64,000 nucleotides of DNA, taken from the NCBI GenBank assembly GCA_963819695.1, contig CAWFXD010000001.1:1612001-1676000 (forward strand). Reading direction: 5' to 3'. Below, piece after piece: positions 9,030 through 19,026 of this stretch. Positions within the stretch are counted from its first letter, which is position 1. Each line of letters begins with the position of its first letter. The position numbers and the translations under genes are program-made. A model generated the notes under the pieces. It made no database searches, was not told where the DNA came from, and saw only the letters and a list, made by a program, of their open reading frames with translations. The DNA comes from DASZIT01 sp963819695 (GTDB lineage Bacteria > Actinomycetota > Acidimicrobiia > Acidimicrobiales > RAAP-2).

Positions 9030-10613
9030 GTGGGACCAACGAAGGACAGCGCAACCGAGATCGACACGGCCGGTCCTTCGTCCCCGCTTCCCGATCCGGT
9101 GGTGGTGGTCGGAGCCGGCCCGGCCGGGCTCACCGCCGCCTATCAGTTGGTGACGGCGGGCGACCCGGTGGTGGTGGTCGAGAGCGACACGGTGGTCGGT
9201 GGCATCAGCCGGACGGTGGAACGAGAAGGGTGGCGGTTCGACATCGGCGGTCACCGTTTCTTCACCAAGGTGACCCCGGTGCAGGCGTTCTGGCACCAGA
9301 TCCTGCCTCCGGAGGACTTCCTGCTCCGCCCCCGGATGAGCCGGATCTTCTACGGCGGGAAGTACTACGACTACCCGATCAAATTGACCAACGCCCTCTC
9401 CAATCTGGGCCTGGTCGAAGCCTTCCGGTGCGGGCTCTCGTTCCTCTGGGTACGGATCCGCCCCCCGAAGGATCTCTCCACCCTGGAGGGCTACATCGTG
9501 TCCAACTATGGATGGCGGCTGTACCGGCATTTCTTCAAGACCTACAACGAGAAGGTCTGGGGGGTCTCGGCTTCGGAGATCTCCGCCGACTGGGGGGCGC
9601 AGAGGATCAAGGGGATGTCGATGTGGAATGCGGTCTGGGAGCCGATTCGCGCATCGGTGGCCGGCAAGCGCCGCGACAAGTCCAAGCAGGTGACCAGTCT
9701 CATCGAGGAGTTCGAGTATCCGAAGTTCGGTCCGGGGATGATGTGGGAACGCTGCACCGAGAAGGTGATCGCCGGAGGTGGGGACGTCCGGATGCGCACC
9801 AAGGCGACTGCCGTTCACCTCGAGGGCGGCAAGGCGGTGGCAGTCAGTGTCACCGCCGACGGGTCGACGTCCCGCCTACCCGCATCCCACGTGGTCTCCT
9901 CCATGCCGTTCACCGAACTGGCCCGGATCGTCGATCCGCCGGTCCCCGACGAGGTGCGGGTCGCCGCCGGGGATCTCCACTACCGCGACTTCCTGACCGT
10001 GGCCCTGGTGATCCCCGAGGACAAGGGGTTCCCCGACAATTGGATCTACATCCATTCTCCGGATGTACGGGTGGGTCGCATCCAGAACTTCGGATCGTGG
10101 TCCCCGTATCTGGTCAAGGACGGACGGACGTGTCTGGGTATGGAGTACTTCGTGTTCGAAGACGATGATCTCTGGTCGAGCCGGGACGATGACCTGGTGG
10201 CGTTGGCCACCAAGGAGTTGGCCACCATCGGGCTGGTCGATCCGTCCGACGTCGAGGCCGGGTATGTGGTGCGGATGCCCAAGGCCTACCCGGTCTACGA
10301 CGATGTCTACCGGGACAACGTCGAGGTGCTCCGCAGCTGGTTCGAGGCGAACGCTCCCAACGTCCACCCGGTGGGGCGCAACGGCATGCACAAATACAAC
10401 AACCAGGACCACTCGATGTACACCGCGATGTTGACGGTCGAGAACATCCACGGGGCTCGGCACGACATCTGGGCGGTCAACGTCGAAGAGGAGTACCACG
10501 AGGAGGTGGATGTCCGGATCGGGGCCGAACCGGTGGTCGCGGTTCGGGGTTCCGGGCGGGATGCGCCGATACTTCCCCGTCGGCCGACCAGTGCCGGAAA
10601 ACCTTCATCGTGA
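9030..10613 (+). CDS. FAD-dependent oxidoreductase, UDP-galactopyranose mutase / protoporphyrinogen oxidase-like
   Basis: A 527-residue flavoprotein. The dinucleotide-binding motif VVVGAGPAGLTAAYQL is near residues 23-38, followed by VVESDTVVGGISRTV and DIGGHRFFTK, as in UDP-galactopyranose mutase and related amine-oxidase-fold enzymes. Other segments include NYGWRLYRHFFKTYNEKVWG and, near the C terminus, GRNGMHKYNNQDHSMYTAM. The context of glycosyltransferases and a flippase fits a role in modifying a sugar nucleotide or lipid-linked sugar, but the protein is longer than classical Glf and the reaction is uncertain. GTG at 9030 is selected because AGAAGGA lies upstream and the protein signature begins shortly after. 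Confidence 0.82.
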   Translation: MGPTKDSATEIDTAGPSSPLPDPVVVVGAGPAGLTAAYQLVTAGDPVVVVESDTVVGGISRTVEREGWRFDIGGHRFFTKVTPVQAFWHQILPPEDFLLRPRMSRIFYGGKYYDYPIKLTNALSNLGLVEAFRCGLSFLWVRIRPPKDLSTLEGYIVSNYGWRLYRHFFKTYNEKVWGVSASEISADWGAQRIKGMSMWNAVWEPIRASVAGKRRDKSKQVTSLIEEFEYPKFGPGMMWERCTEKVIAGGGDVRMRTKATAVHLEGGKAVAVSVTADGSTSRLPASHVVSSMPFTELARIVDPPVPDEVRVAAGDLHYRDFLTVALVIPEDKGFPDNWIYIHSPDVRVGRIQNFGSWSPYLVKDGRTCLGMEYFVFEDDDLWSSRDDDLVALATKELATIGLVDPSDVEAGYVVRMPKAYPVYDDVYRDNVEVLRSWFEANAPNVHPVGRNGMHKYNNQDHSMYTAMLTVENIHGARHDIWAVNVEEEYHEEVDVRIGAEPVVAVRGSGRDAPILPRRPTSAGKPSS

Positions 10614-10652
10614 CGGCGCAGCATCGCCCCGGGACCTGATGGGACGTTCCCG

Positions 10653-12224
10653 GTGACGGCGAGGGGGCCGAGTGGCGGCGCGGTGGATTCCCCCGAGGGA
10701 GGCCGCCCGGCATCGTCGGGCTTCGACGTGATGCTCGGGGAGATCGACCTGGCCGTCGAGCCGCTGTCCGAATCGGTGGCGCTGGCGCCGTCGGTGGGTA
10801 TCGCAGTGGGCGGGGGATCGATCATCTCCCTTCCCCACGAAGCGCCCGGGGCCGGGGGCGGCCCGAGCGCCGAGTCGTTCCGGACCGGGATTGCCCAGGC
10901 GAGCCCGGTGGCCATCGCCGGGCTGGTGGTCAATGCCGCCTCGGCCGTGGTGGTGGTGCTGGTGGCCCATCTGGTCACCGCCCGCTCCTACGGGGCCATC
11001 GCCCAACTGCTGGGCCTCTTCTTCATCCTGTCCATGCCGGGATCGGCGGTTCTGGTCGGCGTGGTCCGGCGGGTCACCGCCCTCCAGCGGATCGGGCAGG
11101 CCGACCGCGTCCACCGGTGGGTGGCCAGCGTCCATCGCATCGTCCTGGCCGTCCTGTTCGTCGAGGTGGTGGTGGTGTGGCTCCTCCAGGGGTGGATCGC
11201 CAACCAGCTGTCACTACCCAATGACCAGGGCGTGCTGCCGATCCTGGCGGCGGCGGGCATCTGGATCCTCCTCAGCGTCGACCGCGGCCTGTTGCAGGCC
11301 CACCGCGACTACCGGGCACTGGCGGTGAATTTGTTGATGGAGGGCGCGGTCAAGGCGATCTGCGTGATCGGGTTCGTGGCCATCGGGATGGGGGTGTCGG
11401 GCTACGCGTTGGGCATCCTGGCCAGCGAGGTGGCGGCCACCGTCCACGCCCGCTGGCTGGCCTCCCGGGCCTGGCCGGCCGTCGGCCCCGAGGACCGGCC
11501 GGACCAGCCGGCGACGGTGGAGGGATCCCCGGCCTCCCGGGAAGTGGTCCGGCGGGTACTCATCGCCGATGTCACCGCCGCCTTCATCGGTCTGGCCCTC
11601 CTCGGCCTGCTGCAGAATGTCGATGTGATCCTGCTCGGGCGCCTGGATCACCGGAACGCCGGCGCCTATGCCGCCATCTCGGTGGCCTCCAAGGCGTTGG
11701 TGTTCGGGGCCCTCGCCCTGGGCGCCTATCTGTTGCCGGAGGCCACCATCCGGTGGAACGAGGGCGGGCACGCGGTGCGTCAGCTGGTGGTCACCCTGAC
11801 CTTCTTGGCGGTACCGGCCCTGGTGCTGCTCGGCATCGCCCTGTTCGTACCCACCCGGTTCCTGTCCCTGATCTTCACGGCCAAGCTCAGCTCGGCCGCC
11901 CCCGCCTTTGCCTACCTGGTGGTGGCCATGATCTTCCTCTGCATCTCGGTGCTGTTGACCAACTACCTGTTCGGGGTGGGCCGGCGCTGGATCGTGCTCC
12001 TGTTGCTGGCCGGCTCGATCGCCGGAATTGCCGCCGTGGCCGGAGCCCACGGACAGCCGCTGGCCACCGCCCGGGCGGATCTCGTCGTCCAAGCCGCCCT
12101 GGCCGCGGCCATGGTTGGGGCCTTCGTGATCATCCACCATCGGGAGCACGGGCTCCGATGGTTCCGGAACCGGGACCGGGTGGCGACCATTCATCCCCTG
12201 CCCGAGCCCGGGGGGGCGGCCTAG
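10653..12224 (+). CDS. Polysaccharide flippase-like membrane protein (Wzx/MurJ superfamily)
   Basis: A 523-residue protein with about 12-14 hydrophobic segments after an 85-residue hydrophilic N terminus. Membrane segments such as PVAIAGLVVNAASAVVVVL and the spacing of small charged loops fit the MOP flippase superfamily that moves lipid-linked saccharides across the membrane. I saw no diagnostic catalytic motif, since the family has none. GTG at 10653 follows the flavoprotein gene by 39 bases; GTG 10683 is an alternative. The neighbours on both sides are glycan genes, supporting export of a lipid-linked oligosaccharide. Confidence 0.8.
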   Translation: MTARGPSGGAVDSPEGGRPASSGFDVMLGEIDLAVEPLSESVALAPSVGIAVGGGSIISLPHEAPGAGGGPSAESFRTGIAQASPVAIAGLVVNAASAVVVVLVAHLVTARSYGAIAQLLGLFFILSMPGSAVLVGVVRRVTALQRIGQADRVHRWVASVHRIVLAVLFVEVVVVWLLQGWIANQLSLPNDQGVLPILAAAGIWILLSVDRGLLQAHRDYRALAVNLLMEGAVKAICVIGFVAIGMGVSGYALGILASEVAATVHARWLASRAWPAVGPEDRPDQPATVEGSPASREVVRRVLIADVTAAFIGLALLGLLQNVDVILLGRLDHRNAGAYAAISVASKALVFGALALGAYLLPEATIRWNEGGHAVRQLVVTLTFLAVPALVLLGIALFVPTRFLSLIFTAKLSSAAPAFAYLVVAMIFLCISVLLTNYLFGVGRRWIVLLLLAGSIAGIAAVAGAHGQPLATARADLVVQAALAAAMVGAFVIIHHREHGLRWFRNRDRVATIHPLPEPGGAA

Positions 12225-12320
12225 GGGTTGATGGGAAGTAGCAGTCCAGCGGCGCTTTCCCGAGTGGAGATCGTCCGATCAGGATGACGTGGGCGGCGGG
12301 GATCTGGAAGAGTGTGGTGG

Positions 12321-13616
12321 ATGAAGCGTGTTGGGGGAGAGGGCGGCGAGGCGAACCGGGACGCCGGGGCCTTCGAGTTCAGCCAGGACTTTCTCGACGA
12401 GCCGGTCGACGGGGGCCTCACCGGTTGCTCACCGTTTGACGAACCCGGGCTCCGGCAGTTCGCCGACATGTCGCTATCGGAGATAGCTGTCGCCGGAGGG
12501 CTCCGGAGGGTGGACGCGGTGGCCTGGCGTGACTTCGATGATCCCGAAGCCGGTGGCTCCGAGCTCCACGCCAATCAGATCTTGTCCGCCTGGGCCGGCG
12601 CCGGGCTGGACATCACCCTGACCACCTCATCGGTACCCGAAGGCCGGGCCGTGTCCCGACGGGGGGGCTACCGGGTGGTCCGCCGGGCGGGTAGGTACGC
12701 CGTCTTCCCCCGGACGCTGCTCTCCGGTGCCCTCGGCCGGCTCGGGACCGGCGACGGTCTGGTCGAGGTCTGGAACGGCATGCCCTTCTTCTCCCCGCTG
12801 TGGGCCCGATGCCCGAGGATCACCTTCCTCCACCACGTCCATGCCGAGATGTGGGACATGGTCCTCCCTCGGGGATTGGCCGCCCTCGGCAACTCCATCG
12901 AACATCAGCTGGCTCCCCCCGTCTACCGTCGGAGCCGAATCGTGACTCTCTCCTCCTCGTCCAAGGCGGAGATCGTCCACCGGCTCGGCATTCCCTCCGA
13001 ACGGGTGATGGTCTGCCCTCCCGGGGTCGACAGCCGCTTCGGCCCGGGCGGCGAGCGGTCGGAATCGCCACTGGTGGTGGCGGTGGGTCGATTGGTTCCG
13101 GTCAAGCGTTTTGAACTGATGATCGAAGCCTTGGTGCGGGTGAAGCGCCGCCACCCCGATCTTGTCGCGGTGATTGCCGGCGAGGGGTACGAACGCCCGA
13201 TGCTCGAGGAGCTGGTGCGGGCCCGGGGTGCCGAGTCGTGGATCTCCTTGCCGGGCTACATCGATGACGACGACCTGGTCGATCTCTACCGGGCCGCCTG
13301 GGTGGTGGCGTCGAGCTCCCTCCGCGAGGGGTGGGGGATGACGGTGACCGAGGCAGGCGCCTGCGGGACACCCTCGGTGGCCTCCCGCATCAGCGGTCAC
13401 CAGGACGCGGTGATCGATGACCGGTCCGGGCTGCTGTTCGACGACCTGGAGGGCATGGACGATGCCCTCGGCGCCGTCATCGCCGACGAGATCCTCCGGA
13501 AGCGTCTGGGGATCGGCGCCTTCGAGCATGCCTCCCGGTTCTCCTGGGACACGGCCGCTCGGGGCGCCCTGGCCGTCCTCGCCTCCGAGGCGATGGCCCG
13601 GCGGGCTACTCGATAG
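12321..13616 (+). CDS. GT4-family glycosyltransferase (GT-B fold)
   Basis: A cytoplasmic or membrane-associated glycosyltransferase of about 431 residues. The N-terminal domain has AWRDFDDPEAGGSELHANQI, the glycine-rich acceptor loop. The C-terminal Rossmann domain shows VVAVGRLVPVKRFELMIEAL and the donor-binding E-x7-E motif in LREGWGMTVTEAGACGTPSV. ATG at 12321 is used; ATG 12468 would give a shorter protein that still keeps both domains. The gene is convergent with the AftD-like gene and overlaps its 3' end by 11 bases (13606-13616). Confidence 0.87.
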   Translation: MKRVGGEGGEANRDAGAFEFSQDFLDEPVDGGLTGCSPFDEPGLRQFADMSLSEIAVAGGLRRVDAVAWRDFDDPEAGGSELHANQILSAWAGAGLDITLTTSSVPEGRAVSRRGGYRVVRRAGRYAVFPRTLLSGALGRLGTGDGLVEVWNGMPFFSPLWARCPRITFLHHVHAEMWDMVLPRGLAALGNSIEHQLAPPVYRRSRIVTLSSSSKAEIVHRLGIPSERVMVCPPGVDSRFGPGGERSESPLVVAVGRLVPVKRFELMIEALVRVKRRHPDLVAVIAGEGYERPMLEELVRARGAESWISLPGYIDDDDLVDLYRAAWVVASSSLREGWGMTVTEAGACGTPSVASRISGHQDAVIDDRSGLLFDDLEGMDDALGAVIADEILRKRLGIGAFEHASRFSWDTAARGALAVLASEAMARRATR

Positions 13617-16600
13617 GGTCGGCGACGTCGTCGAGTGGCGAGAGACGTCGACGCACGACCTCCACGGTGGCATCGGCTCCCAAGAAGACGACGCCCGCCC
13701 AGGTGAGGGTGCTGGCCAGCCCGAACTCGGACGGCCAGGATCCGCTGTCGACGATGTGGGCGGAACCCTGGCGGACAATCACGTAGACGCCGGCGGCCAG
13801 CACGCACCCGACGGCGGCCAGGCCGAGCAGCATCCGCAGCCGGGGGACCGTGAGGGCGACCAGGGTGGCGGCGGCCACGATGACCCCGGTGACCGGGACG
13901 GTGATGACGCCGGCCACCACCCCGGTGACCACGCTGACCATCACCGCGGCGGCCACCGGGGTGCGCGGGCCGTCGGCGGCGAACGGGGCCACCAGTCGCG
14001 GGCCATCGTCGTGGGCGGCGCCGGTGTCCCCGAGGCGGGCGAAGCGGCGTCGAACCAAGGGGGAGATGGCCAGGAACAGGCAGGCCAGGATGGCCAGCAG
14101 GGAGACCAGGAGCCCGATGTCGACCCGTCCTTGCGGAGCCCATCGGAGGTCGACGGTGGCCACGCCGTCGGGGTTCGCCGCCCCGAGGCCGGCGGGGTCG
14201 ACGCGCCACCCGTTGGCAAACCCGTCGATCAACTGGGGCGAACCCAGGGAGTGCCCGTCGATGGTGGCCACCCAGCCGGCGTTGAGGCTCTGGCCCATCA
14301 CCAGCTCGAACGGCGCGGCGCCGGCGGTCACGCCGGAGACCTTCAGTTGCATGGCGGTGGAGGTCTGGGAGGCGACCACCACCGAGGGAGGAGCTGAGGG
14401 CGGGGCGGGAGGCACCGTTGGAGCGGTGCCGCCACCCGCCGCGGATGTCAGGGCCAGTTGGTCGATGTCGAAGCCGGCGATCTGTCCCGGAGTCGCGGTG
14501 AGGGTGTGGTCCCCGGGGCCCAACGGGAGGCCACCGGCGTCGGGGCCGCACAGGGAGATACCGAGGGCATTGCCGGCCAGCGCGGCGGCCGACGGGCCGG
14601 CCACCGACACCCAGATCGGGGCGCCGTCCACCGCCACCAGATCGTTCCGGCAGGTGGCGGGAATGGCGGCGGGGACCGGCGCGGCGACCAGCCCAGGGAT
14701 GCCGACCTCGGCGATGGCGATGGGCATGGCCAGTGGCGACTGGGAGTTGTAGTTCACGGTCGTCTCGATCCGCACGGTGTCGAAGGTGATCCGGATGCTC
14801 TGGCCGGTCAACGGATGCGGGAGGGAGAGGGGCACGCTCACCACCGAACCGGGTATCCGGTTGTCGGCGATCGGCGGCAGCCGGAGGGTGGCCGACCCGT
14901 TGTCGGCGGCGATGGTGATCGACGTCGGCACCGAGTGCTCACCGTCGGCCACCACCTGGAGGTCCAGATGGTCGAAGGAGAGCGGGGTGGGGACGTTGTA
15001 CTGCAACCACTCGCCGGCCTGGTGGGCCACCCCGAAACCGGGTTCCCAGACGGTGGCCGGGTTGCCGTCGAGAGTGGCGATGGCCCCGGCGGAAAGATCG
15101 CCCGGGAGCCGACCCTTCGAGTAGGCGACGATACCGGTGTGGTCGGCGCCGGGTCGGCCGACCAGGCGGTCGATCTCGTCGTCGGGAACCAGCGGGGAGA
15201 TTCGGGCCGACCCGGACACGGTGAAGGCCCTCGCCGTCGGGAGCCAGAAGGTCCGGGAGAGTGCCGTCTCGGTGTCGGACCGGGGGGGTACCCCCGAACT
15301 CCGCAGCCGGGTCATGAGCAGGGTCAGGGGGTCGGCCGCCGACGAGCTCCCGGCCGATCTCAGGAGGTCCTGGGGAAGGGACACCGTCTCGTGGACGGTG
15401 ACCCCGGGCACCTGGACTTCGGCGAACCCCACCGAACTGGCGGCCTGGGTGGCGCTGAGCAGTGGGGCCTGCCCGATGGCGTCGACAGTGATCCGGAGGG
15501 TGGAGAAGGCGCGGGAGGGAAACGAGATGGTCTGTCCGGGGGGGAGCGAGATCCCGGACCCAGCTCGGCGGTGACCGGTTGGTGCCCGTCGAAGGTGAGG
15601 GTGACCTTGGTGATCCAGCGGTCCGGATCCCCGGTCTGGGGTTGGACCAGGGTCACCGTGCTGGTCGTCGCCGGCTTGGTGAGCACCATCTGCCACCACT
15701 GGCCGATGGGGGGCGCAAAGGAGTCGTCGAGCCAGGCCGTCTGGGTGTTGCCGTCGAGGGCGGCGGCCGGTCGGACCTCGGGCAGGTAGGTGAACGACGA
15801 CCCGTAGGAGGAGGCGGTGACCGACTGGGCCCCGCTGAACGCCGTGGTGGTCTGGGCGTCAGCCGGGGCGGTGGGGAAGAGATTGAGCGGGGCGTCGCTC
15901 GGATTGGTGGTGTCCGGGGCCTCGCCGGCCGTCTGGGTATAGCCGGTGTTGGCGGTCAGCGACGTCCATTCGAACGACTGCTTGCGATTGGTGTCGGTGA
16001 CCACCAGGTTGGCCGGCTTCCCGAGGATGTTGCGCTGGAGGGCGGGTTGGGTGTCCAGCGAACCGGCGTAGAAGATGGTCGGGTTGTCGGAGAGCAACCC
16101 GATGGAGGCGGCGTTGACCAGCCCGCTGGAGTTGCCGTCGACCACCAGCGGATCGGTGAGGGACTCGGTCCGGACGACCGGGCGGGGATTGTTCACGGTG
16201 TAGGAGACCAGCGGAGACGTCCAGGGCTGGTTCGGTGGTCGGGCCAGGGCGGCCTCGTCCAGGTTGGCGATCGACGACACGTTGGGCACCGGCGCGCCGT
16301 AGGAAACGGGATTCGACAGTCCGGGTGGGGTGACGGCCAGGCCGAGGGCCACCTGTTGCGGGTTCGGGGTGTCGTAGCGCTCGTAGGCCTGGTCGTACTG
16401 GACGAGGACGTCACCCGCGCTCATCAGTGACGCCATCGGGGCCAGCGCGTTCCAGTCCTCGGTTCCCCCTTGCAGCGGGGAGTCGACGGCCTGGAGGAGG
16501 TCGGCGGTGGGGAGGGACCCCATGACCTGTTGCTCGTGGGTGACGAAGGGCCGGGTCAACAGGCCCGGCCAGACGGTGTCGATGGTGTCTCCCCACCGGT

Positions 16601-18053
16601 AGGAGGCGAAGTCGTTGCCCGGTAGGGCGTAGACCCGGGTTCCCGGATGGGTCTTGTTCAGGGCGTCGGCGGCGGCCTGCACATAGGTCGGCGGCTTGGC
16701 CGGTTGGGTGAAGCCGTGGGCGATGATCGACCCGGTCCACAGCGGGGTCGAGGCCCCGGCGATGGCGGCGACGGCGAAGGCGCCGACCAGCAGGCCGGTC
16801 CGGCGCACCCGTCGCACCACCGCGGTCACCCCGGCTCCGAGGAGGATGGCCAGGCCCAGGATCACCAGCGGGGAGGCCCGGTCGGTCGACCGCATGGCCA
16901 GACCCGCGGTGGTATCGACCATCACCGCCTTCAACAGGGAGCCGATGCCGGAGGGGTGGGTGAACGGGTAGGCGCCCACCGACAGCACCATGCCGACCAC
17001 GATCACCAGGATGAAGTAGGCCCGATGGCGCCACTTCACCAGCGCCGCAGCCGCGATGGCCAGGACGGGAACCGCGAAGCTGAGGCCCACCAGCCACAGA
17101 TTCTGGGTGTAGGCCACCGACGCCTGGGTCCAGCTGCCCACCCGGTCCGATCCGTAGAAGTACCAGTAGCCCAGCCCCCGGATCACCTCCGAGGCCAGCG
17201 ACGTCGAGCTGGTCACCGGGACGGTCTCGGTGTACTTGAGGACGTTGACGCCATAGGCGGCCTCCACCTGGAGCCCGACCGCCCACCACAACGAGACCAG
17301 GCCACTGAGAAGGCCGACCTTCCAGGCGACTCCCCAGACCTGTCGCCAGCCGGCCTCCCGGGCGATGAGCACGGAGTAGAGGAGCCAGAGCACCGGGGCG
17401 ATGCCCACGTAGAGAATGGAGCTGGCGTTGATGCCGCTGACCAGGGCGACCACCAACGCGAAGAGCGCCGGGTACTTCCAGCCTCCGCGGCGGAGGGCGA
17501 GGATCACGAACGCCACCAACCAGGGGAGGCCGGCCCAGGGCATCAGGATGGCCGAGATCCTCCCGGCGTACTGGAGGACGTAGGGGGTGAACATGAAGCC
17601 GACCGACGCCACGTACCGGCCCGGCCCGGTGAGCCCGACGACCCGGCACAGATACAGGGTCCCGGCTCCGGCCGCCAACAGCAGGACGCCCATCCACAGC
17701 CGCTGGGCCACCCACAGCTGCACATGCAGCTCGGCCAGCGCCCAGTAGAACGGCCCCATCGGCAGCAGGTAGCCGATGTTCTCGTGGGTGACGGTCCCGA
17801 GGGCCACCGACGGGTCCCAGAGCGATGCCGCCTGCCGGACGTACCGTCCCGGGTCGAGGTAGAGATAGGTCTTGGTGTCGTCGGTCACCACTCCCGGCCG
17901 GGAGGCCAGCATCGGGATGAACGACAGCAGGGCCAGAGCCAGGTAGTCGACGGCGGCCCGCAGCCGGCTGGGCGACCGCAACTGCCGGTAGAGGCCCCGG
18001 CGACCGGGGTGGGTGCCTATCGGCGCGGGAGGAGAAGGTTCGGGAACCGACAC
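13606..18053 (-). CDS. aftD: AftD-like alpha-(1->3)-arabinofuranosyltransferase (frameshifted in this sequence near 15556-15566)
   Basis: A giant membrane glycosyltransferase of about 1,480 residues once repaired, similar in size to mycobacterial AftD, which adds arabinofuranose branches to cell-wall arabinan. The N-terminal GT-C domain has TDDTKTYLYLDPGRYVRQA with the probable catalytic Asp pair, then HENIGYLLPMGPFYWAL and many membrane spans. After it come carbohydrate-binding, F5/8-like modules (one containing LDGNTQTAWLDD, another LDGNPATVWEPG) and a C-terminal group of membrane spans. The reading frame breaks near 15560: the upstream frame reads FDGHQPVTAELG and the downstream frame resumes GSGISLPPGQTI. 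One extra base in the CCC/GGG run restores a single protein. GTG at 18053 is chosen, 11 bases after a TACACT -10. Arabinan itself is not proven for this organism. Confidence 0.85.
15556..15566 (-). other. Frameshift site inside the AftD-like gene
   Basis: Two long minus-strand frames overlap here (13606-15699 and 15360-18287) and their family-like sequences meet at this point. Upstream of it only the first frame makes sense, and downstream only the second. A single inserted base in the short C run on the plus strand joins them. Confidence 0.75.
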
Positions 18054-18064
18054 GAGTGATCGGT

Positions 18065-18070
18065 AGTGTA
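18065..18070 (-). promoter_or_regulatory. Candidate -10 for the AftD-like gene
   Basis: On the minus strand this reads TACACT, 11 bases before the GTG at 18053. It lies in the 108-base divergent gap shared with the methyltransferase gene, so both promoters are probably in this interval. Confidence 0.4.
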
Positions 18071-18161
18071 AACAAACGGACGATCCCGATTGGGCCAAGG
18101 TTGGCGGCCGGGTGGCTAATCGGCTGACCTGCGAAATCACGACGGAGCCAGTGGAACGAAC

Positions 18162-19013
18162 ATGACCGACGAAACCCGGGGTCAGGACAGGGGAGGCGCA
18201 ACCGGGGTGGCTGCCACCCCGGTGAGGCGCCTGACCGGGGAGCGCCCCATGGAAGGGGTGACCCCGGACTCGCTGTTGGCGCTGCACGCGGCCGGGTACC
18301 GGACGGTGATCGAACGTCTGGGGGCGGGGACGGTGCTCGACGTCGGGTGCGGGCAGGGGTTCGAGTCGGCCCGGTTCCTGGCCGCCGACCGGTCGGTGGT
18401 CGGCATCGACTACAACGCCGACGCCGTCGCCTTCGCCCGCTCCCGGTGGGCGGGGGACGGGCTCTCGGTGGGCCAGATGAACGCCCTCTCCCTGGGCCTG
18501 GCCGGGGGCAGCTTCCGATGGGCCTGCTCGTCACACCTCATCGAGCACTTCCACGATCCGGAGAGCCACGTCCGGGAGTTGGCCCGGGTCCTGGCCGACG
18601 ACGGCACCGCCTTCTTCCTCACCCCCAACGCCCCCGCCGACTTCGAGAACCCTTTCCACATCCACCTGTTCGAGCCGGCCGAACTGCGCGCCGTCCTGGA
18701 GCGCCATTTCCACTCCGTCACCGTCCAGGGCCTCGACCCGATCCCCGCGGTGAAGGCCGACTTCACCGCCCGTCGGGTCAAAGCCGACAAGGTGCTCCGC
18801 CTCGACGTGCTGAAGCTGCGCCACCGGATCCCGCGGTCGTGGTACATCGCCGCCTACACCCGGATGCTCCCGCTGGCCTACAAATTGATGGCCCGGGGGG
18901 ACTCCGGCGGCATGACCGGCATCACCGCCGAGGACTTCTCGGTGACCGATCAGCTGGACGCCACCACCATGGTCCTGTTCGCCACGGGTTCCCGTCCCCG
19001 TCGCGACGGCTGA
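18162..19013 (+). CDS. SAM-dependent methyltransferase (class I, Methyltransf_11 type)
   Basis: A 283-residue methyltransferase. Motif I is VLDVGCGQGFESARFL near residues 52-67, followed by the acidic ribose-binding segment VVGIDYNADAV and the post-motif SSHLIEHFHDPESHVREL. The C-terminal 80 residues are basic and rich in Arg/Lys. The substrate is unknown. Its position, divergent from the AftD-like gene and at the end of a glycan locus, suggests sugar or lipid-carrier methylation, but this is inference. It is followed by coaE after 13 bases and may be co-transcribed with it. Confidence 0.83.
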   Translation: MTDETRGQDRGGATGVAATPVRRLTGERPMEGVTPDSLLALHAAGYRTVIERLGAGTVLDVGCGQGFESARFLAADRSVVGIDYNADAVAFARSRWAGDGLSVGQMNALSLGLAGGSFRWACSSHLIEHFHDPESHVRELARVLADDGTAFFLTPNAPADFENPFHIHLFEPAELRAVLERHFHSVTVQGLDPIPAVKADFTARRVKADKVLRLDVLKLRHRIPRSWYIAAYTRMLPLAYKLMARGDSGGMTGITAEDFSVTDQLDATTMVLFATGSRPRRDG

Positions 19014-19026
19014 GCGGAGCACCGGC

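Noticed and set aside
16411..18534. A 707-codon minus-strand frame beside the AftD-like gene
   Set aside because: It is Arg/Pro/Gly-rich shadow sequence in another frame of the AftD-like gene and has no start signal.
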